Part shown: positions 46,254-55,562 of the stretch, piece after piece
Numbering within the stretch: position 1 is the first letter of the stretch
How the letters are laid out: the number at the start of each line of letters is the position of its first letter
Assembly (NCBI RefSeq): GCF_017589465.1
Contig: NZ_JAELYA010000001.1
Location: 186,001 to 250,000, forward strand
Length of the DNA: 64,000 bases
Direction of reading: 5' to 3'
DNA from: Pseudomonas schmalbachii
Lineage (GTDB): Bacteria > Pseudomonadota > Gammaproteobacteria > Pseudomonadales > Pseudomonadaceae
Notes under the pieces: generated by a model
The model's input: the letters and a program-made list of their open reading frames with translations, nothing else
Database searches by the model: none
Told to the model about the DNA's origin: nothing
Translations under genes and position numbers: made by a program

Positions 46254-46691
46254 TTAGCGCTGGACGAGGGAGGAACGGACGTCGGCGATGTGCACGCCAT
46301 CCTGGTTGGTGACGCGGGTCTCGGTGACCGCGAACTGCAGGGCGCCGCCCTTCTTCTCGTAGATTTCCGAGATGCGGGTTTCGAAGGTCAGCACGTCACC
46401 GGCGAACGCCAGGTTGTGGTACACGAACGACTGCTCGGCGTGCAGGATGCGGGCGATCTCGAAACCGATCAGGTCCAGGAAGGCACGGGTATCGCGGCCT
46501 TCGCCTTCGATGCATTTCAGGAAGGTCGGCGGAACCAGCAGCGACTTGTAGCCGGCGGCCTTGGCGGCGGCTTCGTCGGTGTAGACCGGGTCGGTCTCGC
46601 CGATGGCCTTGGCGAAGAAGCGCAGGCGGCCCTTCTCGACTTCGGCGCTGGTCGTGGCGACGTGACGACCGATCAGGCTCTTGTCTGCCAT
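46254..46691 (-). CDS. MaoC-like dehydratase, FAS1/HadA-type N-terminal hot-dog subunit (copy 2)
   Basis: A protein of 145 residues with KGRLRFFAKAIGETDPVYTD, LVPPTFLKCIEGEG and a tail VTETRVTNQDGVHIADVRSS like that at 7491. It has no D-x4-H pair, so it is probably the substrate-binding partner of the next MaoC. It is the first gene of the leftward operon, with a promoter element upstream shared with the divergent acyl-CoA dehydrogenase gene. Confidence 0.9.
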   Translation of the reverse strand: MADKSLIGRHVATTSAEVEKGRLRFFAKAIGETDPVYTDEAAAKAAGYKSLLVPPTFLKCIEGEGRDTRAFLDLIGFEIARILHAEQSFVYHNLAFAGDVLTFETRISEIYEKKGGALQFAVTETRVTNQDGVHIADVRSSLVQR

Positions 46692-46786
46692 TGATGTTCA
46701 CTCCTCTTGTTGTTGACGCTCGCTCGGCGGAGCGCACGCTGGTTAGGTCCGGCAGGCCCGGGACAAAGGCTTTGCCGCCGTTGTCG

Positions 46787-46848
46787 ACAATCCTAGGGAG
46801 CGCACCAGCGCGCAGCGACCGTCGAAGGGATGAACTTGCGGAGGAACT
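46787..46848 (-). promoter_or_regulatory. activator-type promoter element of the MaoC-SDR-ligase-thiolase operon
   Basis: Read on the minus strand it runs TTCCTCCGCAAGTTCATCCC, then TTCGACGGTCG, then CCTAGGATTG. TAGGAT fits a -10 box with no good -35. The same element lies inverted at 47371-47429 before the divergent operon. Confidence 0.6.
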
Positions 46849-46960
46849 ACAGGCACCTCCGAATGGACTAGGCGGGGTAGCCCGTGCGGACTGCGCCGAG
46901 GCGGGAGCACGCCATGCGTGCGATTCGCGGGCCCGCTACGGAAGCACCGGCGTTGCGATT

Positions 46961-47078
46961 CCCTCACCCCAACCCTCTCCCGGAGGGAGAGGGGGCGCGA
47001 CGGTGTGGGGTGGTACACCATGCCAGCCGGCGACTCCGAATAGTCCCCTCTCCCTCCGGGAGAGGGCTAGGGTGAGGG
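46961..47078. repeat. REP-like repeat, CCCTCACCC family
   Basis: Opposed CCCTCACCCCAACCCTCTCC and GAGAGGGCTAGGGTGAGGG arms lie between the two inverted promoter elements. Confidence 0.8.
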
Positions 47079-47138
47079 GGAAGCATCATGACGATGCAGA
47101 CAGTTGCTCACGGTCAGCTGCGGCGCGCGGAGGAAACT

Positions 47139-47225
47139 GTAGGAGCCAGCTTGCTGGCGATCCGGAATTTCACCTGGCACCGAGTTGCCAGTTGACACCA
47201 TTGATCGCCAGCAAGCTGGCTCCTA
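47139..47225. repeat. GTAGGAGCCAGC inverted repeat
   Basis: GTAGGAGCCAGCTTGCTGGCG and the inverted CGCCAGCAAGCTGGCTCCTAC flank a 45-bp spacer. It belongs with the shorter element at 9204. Confidence 0.78.
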
Positions 47226-47370
47226 CAAGGACACCCCGGCATCGGCTGCAAGACAGTTGCTCCTACAGAAAAGCAGCCCTGCCGACCTCATCGAGAGAAT
47301 CCAGGGCGGGTTGCGCCCGCCCTGCCCGCCTTGACCGGCGCTTCCTCTACTCCATTCGAACGGGAGCGAT

Positions 47371-47429
47371 TCCTCCGCAGGTTCATCCCTTCGACGGTCG
47401 ATCCGCTCGCACGCCGCCCCTAGGATTGG
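47371..47429 (+). promoter_or_regulatory. activator-type promoter element of the acyl-CoA dehydrogenase operon
   Basis: TCCTCCGCAGGTTCATCCCT, then TCGACGGTCG, then CCTAGGATTGG. The putative -10 TAGGAT is at 47421, and the TTCATCCCTTCGACGG block sits where a class II activator would bind. The reverse strand of that block contains GGGATGA, close to the MalT box GGGGA(T/G)GAGG. Confidence 0.6.
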
Positions 47430-47465
47430 GAGCGAGACAGCAACAACCCTATTCGAGGAACTTTC

Positions 47466-48608
<1,143 letters not shown>

Positions 48609-48625
48609 GTTCGCTTGCAGGACCG

Positions 48626-48664
48626 ACAGGCCCGGATGGCGGCACACCGTTGTCCGGGCCTGTT
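48626..48664 (+). terminator. hairpin after the acyl-CoA dehydrogenase gene
   Basis: ACAGGCCCGGA pairs with TCCGGGCCTGT across about 17 bases, followed by TCCGTTT. It suggests partial termination before the thioesterase gene. Confidence 0.6.
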
Positions 48665-48760
48665 CCGTTTCAGGCCCGGAAGATCGCGGGGCAGATATCC
48701 GCTTCGTCCGGGTTGGTATCGCTCCAACTAGAAAGACCCAACAAGAAAAGGACTCCCGCC

Positions 48761-49210
48761 ATGAGTGCAGTCGAACTAACGCCGGTATCCACCGTCGCCG
48801 AAGACAACCCGCCGCCCGGCTTCGAGCCGATGGTGCGCGCCTCGGGTTTCGTCCGGCAGTGCACCGGCATGTATCGGGACACGGAGCGCGGCATCCTCGG
48901 CGCGCGGATTCGCCAGCAGCATCTCAACCCGCTGAACATCGCCCACGGCGGCTTCCTCGCCACGCTGATCGACACCGCCTTCGGCTGGGCGGTGATCCAG
49001 GCGACCGGCTCGGAACGGCCGATGGCGACCGTGAGCCTGACCATCGACTACCTCAGCCCCGCCCGCCCCGGCGACTGGATCGAGGCCCACGTGGAAGTGC
49101 ACAAGGCCGGCCGCACCCTCTCCCATGCCAGCCTCAGCGTGATGGAAGGCGACCGGCTGATCGCCCGGGGCAAGGCGATCTTCATCAGCAGCAGCTCAAG
49201 CGGGCTGTAA
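48761..49210 (+). CDS. PaaI/hot-dog thioesterase family protein
   Basis: A protein of 149 residues; the AAAGGA-type ribosome site is about 10 nt before the ATG at 48761. The hot-dog core has NPLNIAHGGFLATLIDTAFG, the usual HGG-x(8)-D pattern of PaaI-type acyl-CoA thioesterases, then MATVSLTIDYLSPARPGDWI. It may release free CoA from stalled acyl-CoA intermediates. It lies downstream of the acyl-CoA dehydrogenase and converges on the MaoC gene at 49464. Confidence 0.88.
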   Translation: MSAVELTPVSTVAEDNPPPGFEPMVRASGFVRQCTGMYRDTERGILGARIRQQHLNPLNIAHGGFLATLIDTAFGWAVIQATGSERPMATVSLTIDYLSPARPGDWIEAHVEVHKAGRTLSHASLSVMEGDRLIARGKAIFISSSSSGL

Positions 49211-49214
49211 ATTT

Positions 49215-49295
49215 GTAGGTTGGGCTGAGCCCGCGAAGCCCAACGATGCAACGCCCGACAGATGTTGGGCTTCACTGCGTTCAGCGCCAACCTAC
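49215..49295. repeat. REP-like inverted repeat, GTAGGTTGG family
   Basis: Both arms are present, starting 5 bp after the thioesterase stop. A second complete copy follows at 49331. Confidence 0.82.
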
Positions 49296-49330
49296 AGAGC
49301 AGGCCCTGCCAGAGCCGGAAGCGGCCTCCC

Positions 49331-49412
49331 GTAGGTTGGTGCTGAGCTTGCGAAGCCCAACGATGCCGCGCTCGACAGATGTTGGGCTTCGCTGCGCTCA
49401 GCGCCAACCTAC
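49331..49412. repeat. REP-like inverted repeat, GTAGGTTGG family
   Basis: Second full copy, in tandem with 49215 at a spacing of about 116 bp. Confidence 0.82.
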
Positions 49413-49431
49413 GCAAGACAGTTCCGCAACA

Positions 49432-49460
49432 AAAAGCCCCGCACTTGGCGGGGCTTTTCG
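49432..49460. terminator. bidirectional terminator between thioesterase and MaoC genes
   Basis: AAAAAGCCCCGC and GCGGGGCTTTT arms with a short loop serve both convergent genes. Confidence 0.8.
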
Positions 49461-49463
49461 TTT

Positions 49464-49937
49464 TCAGGCGCTGCGGCGGCGCATCATGCGCAGCGGGGTG
49501 TAGACCAATATGGTCTCGCCGCGCTGGTTGACCACCGCGTTGCGCGTCCGTACCAGGCCGCGGTCGGGCTTGGAGGTGGCGCGGCTTTCGATGACTTCGC
49601 ATTCCACATGCAGGGTGTCGCCGACGAAGGTCGGGCCCTGCATGTTCAGGTCGGCGTTGAGGAAGGCCATCCCGGACGCCTGGAACGACGGCGCGACCAG
49701 CCCCTCGGCGAAGGTGTAGACCAGGCCGCCCGGCACCACGCGGCCCTGGATGCCCATGCTGGCGCGGTCCGCCGGGTCGGCGTTGGTGAAGAGTTCCTCG
49801 GTCAGCCAGGTCAGGTTGACGAAGTTCACCAGGTCGGTCTCGGTGACGGTGCGCTTCTTGGTGTGGAAGCGCGTACCGACCGGCAGGTCATCCCAATAGA
49901 TGCCGACCTCGAGGGACAGCACGTTGTTCTCGGCCAT
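49464..49937 (-). CDS. MaoC-family dehydratase-like protein, atypical active site
   Basis: A protein of 157 residues with a hot-dog fold: WDDLPVGTRFHTKKRTVTET and VPGGLVYTFAEGLV. The hydratase-2 D-x4-H motif is missing; the corresponding stretch reads LTWLTEELFTNADPADRA. It may be a non-catalytic partner or act on another thioester. It is last in the leftward run thiolase-SDR-AMP fragment-dehydrogenase-MaoC, 9 bp after the dehydrogenase. Confidence 0.82.
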   Translation of the reverse strand: MAENNVLSLEVGIYWDDLPVGTRFHTKKRTVTETDLVNFVNLTWLTEELFTNADPADRASMGIQGRVVPGGLVYTFAEGLVAPSFQASGMAFLNADLNMQGPTFVGDTLHVECEVIESRATSKPDRGLVRTRNAVVNQRGETILVYTPLRMMRRRSA

Positions 49938-49946
49938 GGTCGTTCC

Positions 49947-51131
49947 TCAGTAGGACTTCGGCATGCCGAGGACCTTCTCGGCGATGAAGCAGAGGATCAT
50001 CTCGCGGCTCACCGGGGCGATGCGCGGGATCATCGCTTCGCGCATGTAGCGCTCGACGTGGTACTCCTTGGCGTAGCCGTAGCCGCCGTGGGTCATCACC
50101 GCGGTCTCGCAGGCGCTGTAGCCGGCTTCGGCGCCCAGGTACTTGGCGGCGCCCGCCTCGACCCCGCATTCCTCGTTACGGTCGAACTTGGCGGCGGCGT
50201 GGAAGGTCATCAGGTTGGCCGCTTCCAGCTCCATCCAGTTCTTCGCCAGCGGATGCTGGATCGCCTGGTTCTTGCCGATCGGGCGGTTGAACACTTCACG
50301 CTCCAGCGCGTACTGGGAAGCGCGGGCCAGGGCGGCGCGGCCCAGGCCCACCGCTTCGCCGGCGACCAGGATGCGCTCGGCGTTCATCCCGTGGAGGATG
50401 TACTTGAAGCCCTTGCCTTCCTCGCCGATGCGGTCCGCCACCGGTACGCGCAGGCCGTCGATGAACACCTGGTTGGTGTCGATCGCCTTGCGGCCCATCT
50501 TGTCGATCTCGTGCACTTCGATGCAGCTGCGGTCGAAGTCGGTGTAGAACAGCGACAGCCCCTCGGTCTTGTTCTTCACCTCTTCCAGCGGCGTGGTGCG
50601 CGCCAGGATCAGCATCTTCTCGGCGATGCTGGCGGTGGAGATGAAGGTCTTCACACCGCTCAGCACGTAGTGGTCGCCGTCACGCACGGCGCGGGTCTTG
50701 AGCTGGGTGGTGTTGAGGCCGGTGTTCGGCTCGGTGACCATGAAGCAGGTGCGGTCCTTGCCGGCGATCAGCGGCGGCAGCATGCGGTGCTTCTGCTCCT
50801 CGGTGCCGAACACGACCACCGGGTTGAGGCCGAAGATGTTCATGTGCACCGCCGAGGCGCCGCTCATGCCGGCGCCGGATTCGGCGATAGCCTGCATCAT
50901 CACAGTCGCTTCGGTGATGCCCAGACCCGAGCCGCCGTAGGCTTCCGGAATGCAGATGCCCAGCCAGCCGTCCTGCGCCAGGGCCTGGTGGAACTCGGTG
51001 GGGAAGCCGCCGTGCTTGTCTTTTTCCAGCCAGTAGTCGGCGTCGAAGCGCTCGCAGATCTTCAGGATCGCTTCGCGGATTTCGCGATGCTCCGGGGACA
51101 GGTTGGAGGCGGTGGATGCGATTTGACTCAT
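49947..51131 (-). CDS. acyl-CoA dehydrogenase
   Basis: A protein of 394 residues with CFMVTEPNTGLNTTQLKTRA, FISTASIAEKMLILART and HGGYGYAKEYHVERYMREAM. The C-terminus reads IAPVSREMILCFIAEKVLG, with SRE at the position of the MCAD catalytic Glu, so the base is again likely on an earlier helix. It oxidises an acyl-CoA of unknown chain. It lies between the AMP-domain fragment and the atypical MaoC gene. Confidence 0.9.
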   Translation of the reverse strand: MSQIASTASNLSPEHREIREAILKICERFDADYWLEKDKHGGFPTEFHQALAQDGWLGICIPEAYGGSGLGITEATVMMQAIAESGAGMSGASAVHMNIFGLNPVVVFGTEEQKHRMLPPLIAGKDRTCFMVTEPNTGLNTTQLKTRAVRDGDHYVLSGVKTFISTASIAEKMLILARTTPLEEVKNKTEGLSLFYTDFDRSCIEVHEIDKMGRKAIDTNQVFIDGLRVPVADRIGEEGKGFKYILHGMNAERILVAGEAVGLGRAALARASQYALEREVFNRPIGKNQAIQHPLAKNWMELEAANLMTFHAAAKFDRNEECGVEAGAAKYLGAEAGYSACETAVMTHGGYGYAKEYHVERYMREAMIPRIAPVSREMILCFIAEKVLGMPKSY

Positions 51132-51224
51132 GCTGTTTTCTTCCGCTGCTGGGCTGCCGTGCTGTACGGCAGCTTGAAAATGTTGTCCGTGCGCTGCGCA
51201 CTCACGCAGTCGCGGGTATGGCTG

Positions 51225-51917
51225 TCATTCGCTGCCGAGCGCATCCAGCAGCCGCTCGATCATCTGCGGCACTTCGCCGGTTGCGACCCTGGCGCCGTCG
51301 GCATAGCCGATCGCCGAAGGCTCGCAGCCGCCACGCATGGGCGTGGGTGCGATGCCGGCGGCGAGCGCGCCACTGAATTCGTGTATCTCGGTGCGGAAGC
51401 GGTCGTCGCGCGACGCGTTCCGCCCTCCCCCGACAACGGCTGGCGATTCGTTCCCGGCGCCGACGATGCAGCCGGCGAGACTGCCGGAATCGAGCAGCGC
51501 CCCGGCCTTGCCGAGCATTTCCCGGGTGGTGATGAGCACCCGGCTGCCGGAGTCCTCTGCGTAACGGGCGATCTCCTCGGCGCTGCTTGCCGGGCTGATC
51601 GCCACCACCACCGCCTCGCAGCGCTGGATGGCGTACCAGGCGATGACGAAGTGCGGGCAGTCCTCCATCAGCAGCAGGACACGGTCGCCGCGCTCGACGC
51701 TCAGGTGCTGCTGCAGGTAGCCGGCCAGCGACAGGACCGCCCTGTGCGCCTCGCTGTAGCTGATCCGCTGGTCGCGGTAACGGAAGGCCGCCCCGCCGGG
51801 CGTCGCTGTGGCACTTGCTTCGAGATGGCTGAACAGATGGCGTCCGGACCACTCCGCTTGATTGGCGGCGCCCGCTGGTCGGTGCTCGCAGTTTCTGGTC
51901 GGTATCGGCATGGCCAC
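51225..51917 (-). pseudogene. truncated AMP-binding (ANL) ligase: N-terminal portion only
   Basis: A frame of 230 residues that begins like an acyl- or aryl-CoA ligase (FSHLEASATATPGGAAFRYR, ISYSEAHRAVLSLAGYLQ, RGDRVLLLMEDCPHFVIAWY). It ends before the P-loop (the TSGTTG-PKG motif), and no C-terminal adenylating domain follows. After EIHEFSGALAAGIAP the sequence loses family resemblance and ends ERLLDALGSE. It cannot be an active ligase by known chemistry. It is probably a deletion relic. A retained accessory role is possible, since the frame is open and placed in the operon. Confidence 0.7.
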
Positions 51918-52013
51918 GGCTCCCTGAGGTTGCTCCCCTGCCCGCCTCGATGGCGGTTTCTTCTTGTTGGTGCTGGCACATGCCGGCGCGCGGCCGGCAT
52001 GTGCACGACTTCC

Positions 52014-52841
52014 TTAGAAGCCGCCGCGGCCGCCGCCGCAGATGATGGTCTGACCGCTGACGAAGTTGGATTCAGGGATGCAGAACATGTAGACCGAGCC
52101 GGCAGCCTCTTCCGGAGTGCCGAAGCGGCCCAGCGGGGTGTCGCGGTAGGCAGCGGCGATACGGTCCGGGTGTACGCCGACCTTGATTTCGCGACCTTCG
52201 ACGTTGACGGTCTTCTCTTCGGTGGTGGCCTGGGTCAGGCGGGTCTCGATGGCGCCGAAGGCAACGCAGTTGACGTTGATGTTCAGGCGGCCCCACTCCT
52301 TGGCCATGGACTTGGTCAGACCCATGATCCCGGACTTGGCGGCGGAGTAGTTGACCTGGCCGGCGGCACCGCCGGTGCCAGCGACGGAGGAGATGTTGAC
52401 GATCTTGCGGTACACCACCTCGCCGGCTTCGGCTTCTGCCTTGGCGGCTTCGCGGAAGTACGGGTAGGCGGCCTTGAGCAGCATGAACGGCGCTTTCAGG
52501 TGGCAGTCGACGACGGCGTCCCACTGCTCTTCGGACATCTTCTGGATCACGTTGTCCCAGGTGAAGCCGGCGTTGTTGACGATGATGTCGATGCGGCCGA
52601 AGGCGTCCAGCGCGGTCTTCACGCAACGGTCGCCGAAGTCGGAGGCAGATACGTTGCCGCAGCAGGCTACGGCTTCGCCGCCGAGGGCGCGGACTTCCGC
52701 AACCACTTCATCGGCCGGAGCCTGGTCGAGGTCGTTGATCACGACCTTGGCGCCTTCGCTGACGAATTTCAGGGCGATGGCACGGCCGATGCCGCGGCCG
52801 GAACCGGTAACGATGGCGACTTTGCCTTGCAGAGTACCCAT
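52014..52841 (-). CDS. SDR-family 3-hydroxyacyl-CoA dehydrogenase (copy 2)
   Basis: A protein of 275 residues with VTGSGRGIGRAIA, VNNAGFTWDNVIQKM and the catalytic YSAAKSGIMGLTKSMAKEWG. It is strongly similar to the copy at 44896, including the KIVNISSVAG region. It should oxidise an (R)-3-hydroxyacyl-CoA ahead of the thiolase encoded next to it (66 bp upstream). Confidence 0.92.
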   Translation of the reverse strand: MGTLQGKVAIVTGSGRGIGRAIALKFVSEGAKVVINDLDQAPADEVVAEVRALGGEAVACCGNVSASDFGDRCVKTALDAFGRIDIIVNNAGFTWDNVIQKMSEEQWDAVVDCHLKAPFMLLKAAYPYFREAAKAEAEAGEVVYRKIVNISSVAGTGGAAGQVNYSAAKSGIMGLTKSMAKEWGRLNINVNCVAFGAIETRLTQATTEEKTVNVEGREIKVGVHPDRIAAAYRDTPLGRFGTPEEAAGSVYMFCIPESNFVSGQTIICGGGRGGF

Positions 52842-52907
52842 GGAATGACTCCTGTTATCTGGTTTGCGAGGTAGGGCCGCGCCAGGCGCGGCCAGAAGAA
52901 AATCGGA

Positions 52908-54095
52908 TCAGTTCTTGCCGTACATGGTGACGACGCAGGCGCCGCCGAGGCCGAGGTTGTGCTGCAGGGCGATCTGCACGCCGTCGACCTGGCGCGCATC
53001 GGCATTGCCGCGCAGTTGCTGGGTCAGCTCGTAGCACTGCGCCAGGCCGGTGGCGCCCAGCGGGTGGCCCTTGCACAGCAGGCCGCCGGACGGGTTGGTG
53101 ACCACGCGGCCGCCGTAGGTGTTGTCGCCGTCGAGGACGAACTTCTCGGCGGTGCCTTCGGCGCACAGGCCGAGGGATTCGTAGGTCAGCAGCTCGTTAT
53201 GGGCGAAGCAGTCGTGCAACTCGACCACGCGCACGTCCTGCGGGCCGACGCCGGCCTTCTCGTACACGGCGCGGGAAGCGCGCTCGGCCATGTGGGCGCC
53301 GACGAAGCCGATCATGGTCTTCGGCTCGAAGGATTCGACCGGGTCGGTGGTCATCGCCTGGGCCAGGATGGCCACGTCGGTGCGCAGGCCATGGCGCTTG
53401 GCGAAGGCCTCGGTGCAGATGATCGCGGCGGCGGCGCCGCAGGTCGGCGGGCAGGCCATCATGCGGGTCATCACGCCCGGCCACATCAGGGTGTCGTTCA
53501 TCACGTCTTCGGTGGTGACGATCTTCTTGAACAGCGCCAGCGGGTTGTTAGCGGCATGGCGGCTGGCCTTGGCGCGGATCGCGGCGAAGGTTTCCATCTT
53601 CGTGCCGTACTTGCGCATGTGCTCGCGACCGGCGCCACCGAAGGTGATCAGGTTGCGCGGGATATCGCCGGCATCGGCGCACAGCTCGTCCTGGATCGGC
53701 AGGTAGTCGCCGCGCGGAATCGGACGGTCGGGGAAGTTGGACTTGGTCGGACCCGACTGCATCTGCTCGAAGCCGACCGCCAGGGCGCATTCGACCTGGC
53801 CGCTTTCCACCGCGGCGCGCGCCAGGTAGAGGGCGCTGGAGCCGCTGGCGCAGGCGTTGTTGACGTTGAACACCGGGATCGCGGTGCGACCCACGCGATA
53901 GAGCACGGCCTGGCCGCAGGTGGTGTCGCCGTAGACGTAGCCGGCGAAGGCCATCTGCACCTTGTCGTAGTCCAGTCCGGCATCCTTCAGCGCCAGGCGC
54001 ACGGCGTCGCTACCCATCTCGATGTAGCTCGGGCTCGCGCCCGGCTTGGTGAAGGGAATCATGCCGACACCGGCTACTACCACCTTGTTGCTCAT
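52908..54095 (-). CDS. SCPx-type thiolase / lipid-transfer family thiolase (copy 3)
   Basis: A protein of 395 residues from the ATG at 54095 (MSNKVVVAGVGMIPFTKPG); the frame reaches 54179 without family-like sequence. Cys in NVNNACASGSSALYL replaces the NNNCSTGSS of the other two copies, a hint of different acyl preference. HDCFAHNELLTYE and KGHPLGATG are conserved. It is first in the leftward five-gene run, with a degenerate 17-bp palindrome 140 bp upstream. Confidence 0.93.
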   Translation of the reverse strand: MSNKVVVAGVGMIPFTKPGASPSYIEMGSDAVRLALKDAGLDYDKVQMAFAGYVYGDTTCGQAVLYRVGRTAIPVFNVNNACASGSSALYLARAAVESGQVECALAVGFEQMQSGPTKSNFPDRPIPRGDYLPIQDELCADAGDIPRNLITFGGAGREHMRKYGTKMETFAAIRAKASRHAANNPLALFKKIVTTEDVMNDTLMWPGVMTRMMACPPTCGAAAAIICTEAFAKRHGLRTDVAILAQAMTTDPVESFEPKTMIGFVGAHMAERASRAVYEKAGVGPQDVRVVELHDCFAHNELLTYESLGLCAEGTAEKFVLDGDNTYGGRVVTNPSGGLLCKGHPLGATGLAQCYELTQQLRGNADARQVDGVQIALQHNLGLGGACVVTMYGKN

Positions 54096-54234
54096 GCGTG
54101 TCTCCAGACTTGCTTGAAACGTGGATTTATGGCGCTCGTTGCCCGCAACATCGCTGCAGATACACGCAGACTGAGCCACGGCGCCCGAACTTCGTCGTAG
54201 ACCAATCGTTTCATGGAGGGGGGTGGGTTGGGAG

Positions 54235-54251
54235 CTACTCCCGGTGGGTAG
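54235..54251. promoter_or_regulatory. degenerate copy of the CTACCCGCGTCGGGTAG palindrome
   Basis: CTACTCCCGGTGGGTAG matches 13 of 17 bases of the site at 41469 and lies at a similar distance from its gene. The rest of 54096-54404 shows no gene. Confidence 0.4.
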
Positions 54252-54404
54252 GTGCTGGCGAGGTGGGAAGCGGCAGGATCAGGCCATTCCGGCCAAAGCG
54301 GATGCCGGAAACGACTGCGCCGGCGGAGACTGGCATCTCCGCCGGCGCAGGCATTGCAACTGCGACCGGGGCAAGGCCACTACCCTGCCCCGGCGACACG
54401 ATGC

Positions 54405-55493
54405 TTACTGGTCGAACATGATCACCGAGCGGGCCAGCTCGCCGCGGCGCAGTTCGTCGAAGCCTTCGTTGATCTGTTCCAGCTTGATGCGCTGGGAAAT
54501 CAGCTCGTCGAGCTTCAGGCGGCCCTGCATGTAGAACTCCACCAGGTTCGGCAGATCAACCGGGAAGCGGTTGGAACCCATGAACGAGCCCTGGATCTTG
54601 CGCTCGTGGAGCAGCAGCATCGGATCGATGTCCAGCTTCACGCCGGGCTTGATCATGCCGATCACGGTGGCGCAGCCGCCACGTGCCAGCATGGAGAACG
54701 CCTGCTCGGCGGTCTGCTTGAGGCCGATGCACTCGAAGGAATGATGCACGCCGCCGCGGGTCATCTCGATGACCTGCTGGACCGCATCGCCGTTCTTCGC
54801 GTTCACCACGTCGGTGGCACCGAATTTCCGCGCCAGCTCAAGCTTGTTGTCGAGCATGTCGATGGCGATGATGCGGCTGGCGCCGGCCAGCGCCGCGCCG
54901 TTGATGGCCGACAGGCCGATGCCGCCGCAGCCGATGACCGCGACGGTCTGGCCCGGCTGCACCTTGGCGGTGTTGAACACCGCACCGGTGCCGGTGGTGA
55001 CGGCGCAGCCCAGCAGCGCGGCGCGATCCAGCGGCATGTCCTGGCGGATCGCCACCAGCGCGTTCTCGTGCACCAGCATCTGCTCGGCGTAGGAGGACAG
55101 GTTGATGAACTGCATCATCGGCTTCTGCACGTAGGTCAGGCGCGACTCTTCTTCCGGGCCGCGCTTGGTCTCCGGGGAGATGCACAGCGACAGGTGGCCG
55201 GTGACGCAATGTTCGCAATGGCCGCAGAAGGCCGACAGGCAGGTCACCACGTGGTCGCCCGGCTTCACGGTGCGCACCAGGGAGCCCACAGCCTCGACGA
55301 TGCCGGCGGCTTCGTGGCCCAGGACTACCGGGCCGGCCGGCCACGGGTAGTGACCATCGACGAAGTGCAGGTCGGAGTGGCACATGCCCACGGCGACAGT
55401 GCGTACCAGCACCTCGTGCGGACCCGGCTTGCTGATGCCGACTTCTTCGATGCTCAGCGGGGTGCCCGGCTGGTGGAATACGGCTGCTTTCAT
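54405..55493 (-). CDS. zinc-dependent alcohol dehydrogenase (MDR family)
   Basis: A protein of 362 residues. Catalytic zinc ligands are in GMCHSDLHFVDG, LGHEAAG and LLGCAVTTG. The structural zinc is bound by the four cysteines of CGHCEHCVTGHLSLC. The nucleotide-binding motif is VIGCGGIGLSAINGA. It oxidises a primary alcohol to an aldehyde with NAD+ or a related cofactor. It follows an aldehyde dehydrogenase gene in the same direction, so the pair would take an alcohol to the acid that the ligase activates. Confidence 0.93.
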   Translation of the reverse strand: MKAAVFHQPGTPLSIEEVGISKPGPHEVLVRTVAVGMCHSDLHFVDGHYPWPAGPVVLGHEAAGIVEAVGSLVRTVKPGDHVVTCLSAFCGHCEHCVTGHLSLCISPETKRGPEEESRLTYVQKPMMQFINLSSYAEQMLVHENALVAIRQDMPLDRAALLGCAVTTGTGAVFNTAKVQPGQTVAVIGCGGIGLSAINGAALAGASRIIAIDMLDNKLELARKFGATDVVNAKNGDAVQQVIEMTRGGVHHSFECIGLKQTAEQAFSMLARGGCATVIGMIKPGVKLDIDPMLLLHERKIQGSFMGSNRFPVDLPNLVEFYMQGRLKLDELISQRIKLEQINEGFDELRRGELARSVIMFDQ

Positions 55494-55562
55494 GGTTATC
55501 CCTCGATAAAGGAAATGAAGTTGGAAGGCACGGCGGGATCTGCCGCCGTGCTTCGCGGAGCG

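Noticed and set aside
49608-52874. A 1088-codon plus-strand frame crossing five leftward genes
   Set aside because: It spans several clear genes and their boundaries on the other strand and has no recognisable domain.
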